From: Paenibacillus tyrphae
GTDB lineage: Bacteria > Bacillota > Bacilli > Paenibacillales > NBRC-103111
Direction of reading: 5' to 3'
Length of the DNA: 64,000 nt
NCBI RefSeq assembly: GCF_027925525.1
Contig: NZ_BSDJ01000009.1
Location: forward strand, 186,001 to 250,000
In this document: piece by piece, positions 47,259 to 54,579 of the stretch
How the letters are laid out: every line of letters begins with the position of its first letter
Position numbering within the stretch: the stretch's first letter is position 1
The notes under the pieces: generated by a model
Database searches by the model: none
What the model was told of the DNA's origin: nothing
The model's input: the letters and a program-made list of their open reading frames with translations, nothing else
Program-made: the position numbers and the translations under genes

Positions 47259-48431
47259 CTAAGCGGATGCTTCGCCATCCTCGGCCGAATCGCCGTGCAG
47301 CTCTTGGAACAGCTGAACGAGCTTGCCATGCTTGCGCAGCGATTTTTCGTGAATCAGGTTCAGCTTGCCGTTGTCCAGCACTCCGAATCGTTCGATCAAC
47401 TGCTCGTTCTCGTGCGTCCAATCGAAGCCTTCGAAGATGTTCAGACAATTGGTCCAGTTCTTCGTATATTTGCCGTCCGTGAACAAATGACGGTGTGCAT
47501 ACAGCGCGACGCTTTCCTGCATGGCGCGGGACGCCGAAGTGTACTGCGGCAGCCCCGGCTGCTCCGGCATGAGAGGAATCAGCGTGCTGTAGAATTGGTG
47601 CAAGATCTCGATGTACGTGGACGGGTCCTGCTTGATCCGGCGCGCCAGCTCGTAGGACGGCTGCATTTTGCCGGTAAACAGCATCGTTGCGGTCGAGTAC
47701 ATCCAGCTGAACGACGTAAAGTTTTTGTTGTAAGCAGTCAGGTTAGCCCGTCGCTCTACGCCCGCGGACTTCAAGAAGACGTTGTGGTCCACGACCTGCT
47801 GAATGACGACGTTGAGCGGATCGATCGAGTCGAACGAATGACCGAGCTCTTTGCTGACGAGCTGAACCTTGGAGTTGATATCCCCGAACAACTGCTTCTC
47901 TTCTTCCTCGCTCAGTCCGATGTAGATTTGCACCGCCAGCTCGCTTTCCATTAGCTCCAGACGGCGGCGTTCCAGCTGCTCGACCTGGCCTTCCAGCTGC
48001 TCCAGCTCGCTTGCGATCTCCGCATTGTCCGGCGCTTTCCGGTGCTTGATTTTCATGGCGGCGACTTTCTTGTCCAGGCTGCGCGCTTCTTTGAGCATTT
48101 GCTCGTTCACGTAGCCGAGAGCGAGAATGCGGTGCTGGCCGTCCAGAATGCTCAGCTTCGAGCCGGGACGAAGGTACAGGCCATTCTGCACCTTAGCCAA
48201 GCTGCTTACGTCGCGCAAGCTTAAGGTGACCGGACCGAAAAAGACGCGGTCGAGCTCGCGCTCCTGCAAGTAGTTGGAAATTTTGCGGCGTTGTCCCCCG
48301 CTCAGCTTCCGCTGCACCATCGGATCGATGGTGGTGTAGTTAAGCAGATCCTGCACTTGTATCGCAACCGTTGCGAGTCCGAACCGATCGCAAAACGGAT
48401 GTATGGTCATTTGCAAATTTAAACCGTCCAT
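47259..48431 (-). CDS. DGQHR-domain protein, DndB-like (second of the pair)
   Basis: 390 residues. The DGQHR motif is at 97-101 (LSILDGQHRILAL), followed by a charged coiled coil (about 115-165) and then KQLFGDINSK at about 180-188, the Phe/Asp-Ile-Asn motif that accompanies DGQHR in DndB and related ParB/DUF262-like domains. The C-terminal half is helical. DndB regulates phosphorothioate DNA modification, but no dndA, C, D or E is in the window. ATG overlaps the upstream stop (TAATG), so it is translationally coupled. Specific function unknown. Confidence 0.82.
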   Translation of the reverse strand: MDGLNLQMTIHPFCDRFGLATVAIQVQDLLNYTTIDPMVQRKLSGGQRRKISNYLQERELDRVFFGPVTLSLRDVSSLAKVQNGLYLRPGSKLSILDGQHRILALGYVNEQMLKEARSLDKKVAAMKIKHRKAPDNAEIASELEQLEGQVEQLERRRLELMESELAVQIYIGLSEEEEKQLFGDINSKVQLVSKELGHSFDSIDPLNVVIQQVVDHNVFLKSAGVERRANLTAYNKNFTSFSWMYSTATMLFTGKMQPSYELARRIKQDPSTYIEILHQFYSTLIPLMPEQPGLPQYTSASRAMQESVALYAHRHLFTDGKYTKNWTNCLNIFEGFDWTHENEQLIERFGVLDNGKLNLIHEKSLRKHGKLVQLFQELHGDSAEDGEASA

Positions 48432-49606
48432 TAACCGACGTCCTCCTTAGAGCTATCTCCCGGAAAAGCTTGCTGCCCCATCGAATCGTCGCGGATCAGG
48501 AACATGTGGTGCTCCACGTAAAAATCTTTGACGAACTGATACGCTTTTACGATGCGTGAGCGTCTTGGCAAACGGTCTTTCTCGTCTCCGCTGTAAATAG
48601 CGCTCCAGTCGATATGCGGCAAAATTTTGAGCGCGTAATCGAGCGCGTATTTGTTGAACGTGCCGGTTTTCGTTACTTCCTCGTGGAAGAACATCGCCAG
48701 CGCGATCTGCAGGTTTTCCGTCCAGCAGAGCTCGCCCTTTTCCGGCTCCGGCAAGTATTTGAGCAGGCTTTCGAAATAGAGCGCCGCCAACTTCAAATGC
48801 TCTTCGATCTCTTTTTCCTCAAAATAGTACCCGTTGTTGCGCGCCGCCGACTTGAGCCGTCCTTCGAACAAGCCGATCAAAATTTCGATCAGCAAGTGGT
48901 AGGAGAACAAATACTCCGGCCCTTTGCCTCGCTCCGTAAACATGTCGACAGGCAGATTCTTCATCACAGGCGCATCTTCCACCAGCCTCGAGGCCAGCAC
49001 GTGATAGAACCGGCGCTGCTCGCGGAGAACGGCCAGATTTCCGCCGATTTTGCGCGGAAGCTTGTTGATGTCGGAGAACAGCTGCCGCTCCTGACGCGCG
49101 TTGATGTCCAGGTAGATCATGGTGGACATCGGGAAAGCGTACAGCTTGCTCAGCTTCGCGCTGATTTCCTCCATGCGGTCGTACTCCCGGCGGTCTTTTG
49201 CCCGGGCCATCGCGCCCTGCAGCGTTTCCATCAGGCGGCGGAAGGCGGCAAGCCGGTGCTGGCCGTCCACGACGTACAGCTTCTCGATCGCCTGCAAACG
49301 GTAGACCCGCGCCTGCGCGTCATACTCTCCCGCGCCGCGGGCCGAGAGGATGATCCCCGGAAAATAAATGCCTTGTCCGTGATCCAGATAGAGCATGATA
49401 TAGTCCATCATCTTGGACAAGTTTTGCGGAACGATGGAGCGCTGAACCTCCAAATCCACTTCGTAGATGGCGAACAGCTTGCTCATCGGAAGCGTGGTCG
49501 AAAGCGTAGTCTGTCCGAACGTCCGGGACATCGCCCCGGGGATTTCGATATACGATGACGCTTTCTGCTCCGCCAGCAGCTCCGACAGAGATGAAATTTG
49601 ATCCAT
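48431..49606 (-). CDS. DGQHR-domain protein, DndB-like (first of the pair)
   Basis: 391 residues, a distant paralogue of the next gene. DGQHR lies at 114-118 (LYVVDGQHRLAAF), then a charged helix (about 130-155) and RQLFSDINKLPRKIG at about 175-188. The N-terminal IEIPGAMSRTFGQTTLSTTL fits the start of DGQHR-family proteins, which often have a conserved Gln-rich strand there. The two genes have similar size and architecture but low identity, so they may form a heteromer. AAGGAGG precedes the ATG by 9 nt; a palindrome lies upstream at 49641-49654. Confidence 0.82.
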   Translation of the reverse strand: MDQISSLSELLAEQKASSYIEIPGAMSRTFGQTTLSTTLPMSKLFAIYEVDLEVQRSIVPQNLSKMMDYIMLYLDHGQGIYFPGIILSARGAGEYDAQARVYRLQAIEKLYVVDGQHRLAAFRRLMETLQGAMARAKDRREYDRMEEISAKLSKLYAFPMSTMIYLDINARQERQLFSDINKLPRKIGGNLAVLREQRRFYHVLASRLVEDAPVMKNLPVDMFTERGKGPEYLFSYHLLIEILIGLFEGRLKSAARNNGYYFEEKEIEEHLKLAALYFESLLKYLPEPEKGELCWTENLQIALAMFFHEEVTKTGTFNKYALDYALKILPHIDWSAIYSGDEKDRLPRRSRIVKAYQFVKDFYVEHHMFLIRDDSMGQQAFPGDSSKEDVG

Positions 49607-49640
49607 AACCGTTTTCCTCCTTGGCTTACCTCGCGTAAAG

Positions 49641-49654
49641 CTATATGCATATAG
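49641..49654. promoter_or_regulatory. Perfect palindrome upstream of the DGQHR operon
   Basis: CTATATGCATATAG, 35 nt before the start of the first DGQHR gene in an AT-rich promoter region that also has TATAAT and TATTAT sequences. Position suggests an operator; DndB-like proteins are themselves regulators, so autoregulation is conceivable. Confidence 0.45.
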
Positions 49655-49786
49655 TTTACTATAATAGGTTCATATAATTCCATTATACACCGGAAAGACA
49701 CGAAACATTCAGGATATTGGCAAAATATGCGTCTTTTTTTTCGTTTTCCGAACTTGCTTTTTTGAAAAAGAGCAAAATAAGAAAAA

Positions 49787-49815
49787 GCCGACACTTCAGA
49801 ATGAAACGTATCGGC
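49787..49815 (-). terminator. Terminator after the DUF2071 gene
   Basis: GCCGACAC and GTATCGGC form the lower stem, TTCA/TGAA the upper; on the minus strand TTTTTCTTATTTT follows. Confidence 0.85.
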
Positions 49816-49857
49816 AGGTTACGGAGCTATGATGGATTCGTCCCGAACGGACGCCGG

Positions 49858-50610
49858 CTAAGGCATTCGGCCAGCGGCCTTCAGGAGCGGCCATATGCGC
49901 ACTTCCAGAGCTTCCGCATAATGAAGCAGCGGAGGAACGTCCGGCATGAACGGAAGGCCGTTGCCCGTCAGCATCGTATTCTCGTAAAGCTCGGCTTCCG
50001 CCTTCTGCAGCGGCCAGGGCCGATGATGGATGTCGCAGCGCATGACGTCCCGGCGCCCGTTCAGGGTATACAAGCAGTAGCGTTCGGTCAGCCAATGCTC
50101 CAGCGAGCCCGGCTTGGCCGTATACGGCGCCGACACGGGCCGATAACGCGCGGCAAAAGCGGGGCCCCCCTGCCGGCGCTCGCTCCGGTAAAACACGGTT
50201 TCGTTCTGCACGGTTACGCCCATATCGGCCCGGTAGTACGGAAGATGATACAGCCATCTGGCCAGCTTGACGGCAAGCGTATGCGCCGCATCGAGGCTGA
50301 AAAAATAAACGCCGGGCTTGTCATGGAGCGTGACGTACGTCCTGACGTTAAGCTCCGGAAACCGGCTCGTTCCCGGAATCGGCGGCAAGCCGCGCAACCG
50401 GATATCCGTCATCCGGAAAGGGACGACGGCCAGCCACGCACTGCCCTCGAAGGTATCCAGCGGCAGCTCCTTCGGCACGTAAGCGCGAACCTCCTCCGCC
50501 GGAACGGGCCAATGGGCAAACAAAAGATTGCGCCAAGTCTGCTTCATGATCCACGGCAGCGCAGGCAGCGACCACGGGCGGTGCGCGGTATCGAAACGGT
50601 CAGGCTCCAC
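49858..50610 (-). CDS. DUF2071 family protein (YqjF-like)
   Basis: About 250 residues of unknown function. Family features: the opening WIMKQTWRNLLFAHWPVPAE, PLDTFEGSAWLAVVPFRM and ELNVRTYVTLHDKPGVYFFS, all characteristic of DUF2071 proteins such as B. subtilis YqjF. The best start is the GTG at 50610, with AAGGGGG about 6 nt upstream; an ATG at 50637 lacks a ribosome site. It lies between the DGQHR operon and a glpK remnant and is transcribed toward the former, but has its own terminator. Confidence 0.88.
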   Translation of the reverse strand: MEPDRFDTAHRPWSLPALPWIMKQTWRNLLFAHWPVPAEEVRAYVPKELPLDTFEGSAWLAVVPFRMTDIRLRGLPPIPGTSRFPELNVRTYVTLHDKPGVYFFSLDAAHTLAVKLARWLYHLPYYRADMGVTVQNETVFYRSERRQGGPAFAARYRPVSAPYTAKPGSLEHWLTERYCLYTLNGRRDVMRCDIHHRPWPLQKAEAELYENTMLTGNGLPFMPDVPPLLHYAEALEVRIWPLLKAAGRMP

Positions 50611-50725
50611 ATCTGGTCCCCCTTGACTCCATGTCATGAACGAGTACAAACCCGCGAATCGCTGGAAGGGTCGGCTTAGACGACCCCGCGCTTGCTGCGG
50701 GCCCCATTGATGGTTTATTGGTGTT

Positions 50726-50870
50726 TCAATTTAACGTCCGGTCGAAGCCTTGCAATTGCTCCAGCTCCTCCAGCCCGGCCCAGAATCCGACGGCAAACCT
50801 CGCAAGCAGCGCGGCGCCGAGCGCCGTCGTCTCGGTCACTTTCGGCCGCACGACGGGAACGCCGAGCAAA
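50726..50870 (-). pseudogene. glpK: Remnant of the 3' end of glpK (glycerol kinase)
   Basis: Minus-strand translation gives about 48 codons reading [20 protein letters not shown], then [20 protein letters not shown] to a stop at 50726-50728. This is the C-terminal signature region of glycerol kinase. The similarity ends abruptly near 50870 and no other part of glpK is present. It sits beside glpD, where an intact glpK is common. A deletion or replacement removed the rest; a functional copy, if any, must be elsewhere. Confidence 0.8.
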
Positions 50871-50927
50871 TATATAGGAAAAAGGTTGCAAAGGGAATCT
50901 ATCACAAGCCCGATTTCGCTGTCAAGG

Positions 50928-50956
50928 TTGATCCGAAGCCGGTCTCGTGCTATGAT
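50928..50956 (+). promoter_or_regulatory. Sigma-A promoter of glpD
   Basis: TTGATC (50928-50933) and TATGAT (50951-50956) with a 17-nt spacer, upstream of the leader terminator. Confidence 0.7.
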
Positions 50957-50985
50957 AATGTTAACAAGTTAATCAGGTCAGAGAT

Positions 50986-51074
50986 CAAGAGAAGACCGTG
51001 AGCAAGCTCTTCAGGAGCGCGTGTGCGACAAGCAACGTGCCGACGTAGAGTTGTTTCACGTCTTCTCTTTTTTG
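50986..51074 (+). promoter_or_regulatory. glpD leader terminator, likely GlpP antitermination target
   Basis: AAGAGAAGA-C-CGTGA at the start and TCACGTCTTCTCTTTTTT at the end pair over about 14 bp with one bulged C, followed by T6, all before the glpD ribosome site. This is an intrinsic terminator inside the leader. In B. subtilis GlpP with glycerol-3-phosphate prevents termination at such a site; glpP is encoded here just past glpD, supporting the same control. Confidence 0.8.
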
Positions 51075-51124
51075 CTTTTACCCGGAACCGGGCGGCCGCA
51101 TATTTCGAAAGGGGATCGATACAC

Positions 51125-52798
51125 ATGACAAAACAGGCGCAATTTTCAGCGGAACACCGACAAGAACAGCTTCGGGAGATGGCCGGAGCCCCGCTCGATC
51201 TGCTGGTCATCGGCGGAGGCATTACCGGAGCAGGTATCGCGCTCGACGCGCAAACCCGGGGTCTGAAAACCGGACTGGTCGAGATGCAAGACTTCGGCGC
51301 GGGCACGTCGAGCCGTTCCACGAAGCTGATTCACGGCGGCTTGCGTTACTTGAAGCAGCTCGAATTCAAACTGGTGGCCGAGGTCGGCAAAGAGCGGGCC
51401 ATCGTCTACGAGAACGCGCCGCATGTGACGACGCCGGAGTGGATGCTGCTGCCGATGATCGAAGGCGGCACCTACGGCAAGCTGGCAACCTCCGTCGGGC
51501 TGATGATTTACGACTCGCTGGCGGGCGTCAAGCGGAACGAGCGCCGGATCATGCTGTCCAAAGCCGAGACGCTGCGGCGCGAGCCTCTGCTCCGCGAAGA
51601 CAAACTGAAGGGCGGCGGGTATTACGTCGAGTATCGCACGGACGACGCCCGGCTGACGATTGAAACGATGAAAGCTGCTGCAGACCGCGGCGCATTGGCG
51701 GTCAACTATGCGAAGGTGGAAGAGCTGCTCTATGAAGGCGGGAAGCTGAAGGGCGTGCGCGTCGTCGACATGCTGAGCGGTGAAACGTATGACATCTTTG
51801 CCCGCAAAATCGTCAATGCGACCGGACCCTGGGTCGACACGATCCGGGAAAAGGACGGCTCGAAGCAGGGCAAGCGGCTTCACCTGACCAAAGGCGTGCA
51901 CCTTGTCATCGACGGCGGGCGGTTCCCGCTCAAGCAGGCGATATACTTCGATACGCCGGACGGCCGCATGGTGTTTGCCATTCCGCGCGACGGCAAAACG
52001 TATGTCGGCACCACCGACACGAACTACAGTGGCGATATTGTTCATCCGCGGACGACGACGGCCGACCGCGATTATATTTTGACGGCGGCGAACTTCATGT
52101 TCCCGAGCCTCAAGCTGACGGCGGCCGATGTCGAGTCCAGTTGGTCCGGGCTGCGTCCGCTCATTCACGAAGACGGCAAATCGCCGTCGGAGCTGTCGCG
52201 GAAGGATGAAATTTTCATCGCTCCTTCGGGTCTCATTACTATTGCCGGCGGCAAGCTGACCGGCTACCGCAAAATGGCGGAGCGCATCGTCAACCTGGTG
52301 ACAGGCCAGCTCCAGGAGCAAGGCGGCGCTTCGTATCCGGGCTGTTCGACGGACCGGATCAAGCTGTCCGGCGGGGACGTCGGCGGCTCCGCGCAATTCA
52401 AGGCGTTTGCGGAAACGAAAGTACGCGACGGCGAAGCGCTTGGCTTGACGAAGCGGCAGGCCGAGTCGATCGTACAGCGCTATGGCTCCAACGCAGACCG
52501 CGTCTTCCAGCGCTGCACGCTGCTGCGCGAAGAAGCGGAGCAAGCCGGCCTGCCGGTCGATGTGCTGGCTTCGCTTGCCTACGGCATCGATGAGGAAATG
52601 GTCGCGACGCCGCAAGACTTTTTCGTCCGCCGTACAGGCGCGGTGTACTTCGACATCGCTTGGGCACAGCGTTGGAAGCAGCCGGCGACGGCTTACATGG
52701 CGAAGCGCTTCGGCTGGACGCCGGAGGTCGCGGAAGAGCATCTGCGCCGACTGGACGTGCTGCTACACGATGCGGCGACGCCTGCCGCTTCCGAGTAA
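51125..52798 (+). CDS. glpD: Aerobic glycerol-3-phosphate dehydrogenase GlpD
   Basis: Membrane-associated FAD enzyme oxidising glycerol-3-phosphate to dihydroxyacetone phosphate and feeding electrons to quinone. 557 residues. FAD motif DLLVIGGGITGAGIALDA near 25, then FGAGTSSRSTKLIHGGLRYL, NATGPWVDTI and IAGGKLTGYRKMAERI. ATG at 51125 has AAAGGGG about 10 nt upstream; upstream in-frame codons are inside the leader terminator and are not used. Control by the leader at 50986-51074. Confidence 0.97.
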   Translation: MTKQAQFSAEHRQEQLREMAGAPLDLLVIGGGITGAGIALDAQTRGLKTGLVEMQDFGAGTSSRSTKLIHGGLRYLKQLEFKLVAEVGKERAIVYENAPHVTTPEWMLLPMIEGGTYGKLATSVGLMIYDSLAGVKRNERRIMLSKAETLRREPLLREDKLKGGGYYVEYRTDDARLTIETMKAAADRGALAVNYAKVEELLYEGGKLKGVRVVDMLSGETYDIFARKIVNATGPWVDTIREKDGSKQGKRLHLTKGVHLVIDGGRFPLKQAIYFDTPDGRMVFAIPRDGKTYVGTTDTNYSGDIVHPRTTTADRDYILTAANFMFPSLKLTAADVESSWSGLRPLIHEDGKSPSELSRKDEIFIAPSGLITIAGGKLTGYRKMAERIVNLVTGQLQEQGGASYPGCSTDRIKLSGGDVGGSAQFKAFAETKVRDGEALGLTKRQAESIVQRYGSNADRVFQRCTLLREEAEQAGLPVDVLASLAYGIDEEMVATPQDFFVRRTGAVYFDIAWAQRWKQPATAYMAKRFGWTPEVAEEHLRRLDVLLHDAATPAASE

Positions 52799-52819
52799 TC
52801 GCCCGGTCCCGGCAAGCCG

Positions 52820-53422
52820 TTATATCGGCGCATAGGCATCCCACAGCTCCCTACGAGATGTGGTGACGGCTACCGCACCGGAGCCCAGCGCAAGCTCGAC
52901 ATCCTCATTTGTCCGGATCAATCCGCCGGCCAGAATCGGAATGTCGAGCTTGCTGCGCATCTCGGCGATAATATGCGGCATCACGCCCGGCATCACTTCA
53001 ATGTAGTCGGGCGTCACTTTCTCCGACAGCCGGTAGGTCGTGTCGAGCGCAATCGAGTCAAGCAGGAAGTGCCGCTGAATGCCGAGCACTTTATGCTTCT
53101 TCGCCGTCGCTACGGCGCTGCTTCGGGTGGAGATAATGCCCGCCGGCCGCACGGATTGGCATAAAAACTCGATGGCGTAATCATCGTTTTTCAGGCCGTG
53201 TATCAAATCCACGTGCACCAGCAGCTGCTTCTTGTGCTGTCGGACAAGGTGCGCGACGCTCATCAGCTGCGACACATGGCTGTCCAGCAGAACGATCCAG
53301 ACATAGGAGGATGCGAGCAAGTGCTCCAGGTCCTTCAGCTTGCGTACGGCGGGAAGAATCCGCTGTCCGTAAAAATCCGACGGAGCCGGGACCGATGTCC
53401 CGGCTTTTCGTTCTGCGTTCAA
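52820..53422 (-). CDS. glpP: Glycerol operon antiterminator GlpP
   Basis: RNA-binding regulator that, with glycerol-3-phosphate, allows transcription past leader terminators of glp genes. 200 residues with a TIM-barrel-like family pattern: YVWIVLLDSHVSQLM, LLVHVDLIHGLKND, GIISTRSSAVATAKKH, LDIPILAGGLIRTNEDVE. TTG start overlaps the upstream hydrolase stop (TTGA). Convergent with glpD, whose leader carries the expected terminator. Confidence 0.93.
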   Translation of the reverse strand: MNAERKAGTSVPAPSDFYGQRILPAVRKLKDLEHLLASSYVWIVLLDSHVSQLMSVAHLVRQHKKQLLVHVDLIHGLKNDDYAIEFLCQSVRPAGIISTRSSAVATAKKHKVLGIQRHFLLDSIALDTTYRLSEKVTPDYIEVMPGVMPHIIAEMRSKLDIPILAGGLIRTNEDVELALGSGAVAVTTSRRELWDAYAPI

Positions 53423-54303
53423 CCTTGCCTGCCCCTTTCACCGGTAGCACGCATCCGGTCGTCTAGGAAACGCACGGTCGCTTCGAGCGCTTCCTCCAGC
53501 TGCGGGGTCGTTCCGGCAAACGGATGAACCGCACCGAACGTATGCGTCCCCCCTGCAATTGTCACGAAAGCTTGATTCGGAGCGGCCTCGCGCAGCCTGC
53601 GGAAGCCCTCCTTCAGCCGATCGGAGTCCGCGTCGCCCTGTACGGACAGCACCGGTGTCTTCAGCCCGGCGAGCTGCGCGGTAATGTCGAAGCGCTCCGC
53701 ATTTTGCTTCAAGTCATCGTAGAATGTTTGCCGAATCGGCATGTTCTGCCCCGTCCGCGCGTTCGCCACGTAGGCGACGCCGCTCTGGGCGAGTTCTTCC
53801 TTGAACGCGTCGTCGAACAAGTCGGCCGAAGCGATGCCGTTCCACGTAACGACGGCCTGCACGTCTGGGTGCTCCGCGGCAAACAAGATGCTGTTTCCGC
53901 CCCCTCGGCTGTGGCCGAGCAAGGCAACCCGGCCGGTATCCGCCTGCTCCGCAAAGGGCAGCCGTTTCTCCTGTAGCAGCTCCCAGACGACCGCCAGATC
54001 CGCCTGCTCGCGGGAGTACGTGTTCACGGCGAATTTGTCCAGCTCGTCGAAATCCCGCTCGTTCACCCCGTTGCAGGAAAAATTAAACCGGACGACGTAA
54101 TATCCGCGGCGGGCCAGTTCGGCGGCTGCATAAGGCTGAAAGCCCCAATCCATAAAGCTTTTAAAGCCGTGCGCCATGATCACGACGGGCAATGGCCCTT
54201 CGTTGGCCGCTTCCCGTACCGTTACCTCGCCCCGAAGGGTCAGTCCGGCGTCAATCGGCTGCTCGAAACGCTGCTGCCGCAATCCGGATGCTTGCTCACT
54301 CAT
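53419..54303 (-). CDS. Alpha/beta hydrolase
   Basis: 294 residues. Nucleophile elbow GHSRGG (in ALLGHSRGGGNSIL), oxyanion region VIMAHGFKSFMDW, a charge-relay Asp in QGDADSDRLKE and His in GGTHTFGAVHPF. Resembles dienelactone-hydrolase/serine aminopeptidase-like esterases; substrate unknown. ATG at 54303. The stop overlaps the glpP start, so the two are probably co-transcribed. Confidence 0.9.
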   Translation of the reverse strand: MSEQASGLRQQRFEQPIDAGLTLRGEVTVREAANEGPLPVVIMAHGFKSFMDWGFQPYAAAELARRGYYVVRFNFSCNGVNERDFDELDKFAVNTYSREQADLAVVWELLQEKRLPFAEQADTGRVALLGHSRGGGNSILFAAEHPDVQAVVTWNGIASADLFDDAFKEELAQSGVAYVANARTGQNMPIRQTFYDDLKQNAERFDITAQLAGLKTPVLSVQGDADSDRLKEGFRRLREAAPNQAFVTIAGGTHTFGAVHPFAGTTPQLEEALEATVRFLDDRMRATGERGRQG

Positions 54304-54498
54304 AAGAATTCCTCCTTGAATACGTGGAATGATATGGAATAACGGCTAATGTACAGCCCTTCCGTCTTTTGTGCCGCGCATGGCTGTATTTCCCTTCCAT
54401 TGTATCAAAAGCGCCGGCATTTGCCATGCTCTCTTTGACCCGTAGCATGTTCTGGTGTCGAGTTCGTCCAACATTTACTTTTTTTCCGAGAGTTGTGT

Positions 54499-54504
54499 TA
54501 TAAT
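54499..54504 (+). promoter_or_regulatory. Extended -10 promoter element of rnjA
   Basis: TG-T-TATAAT, about 75 nt before the rnjA start codon; a TTTACT about 19 nt upstream may be a weak -35. Confidence 0.6.
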
Positions 54505-54579
54505 AAAAGCAAGTGACTGGTTCGGATCTTTTGAGTTTGATTTGTATGTTCGTCGTCAATTCCATCGAGGAGGTCTAAC

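Noticed and set aside
51146-52741. 531-codon minus-strand frame opposite glpD
   Set aside because: Mirror of the conserved dehydrogenase gene; Arg/Gln-rich with no domain.
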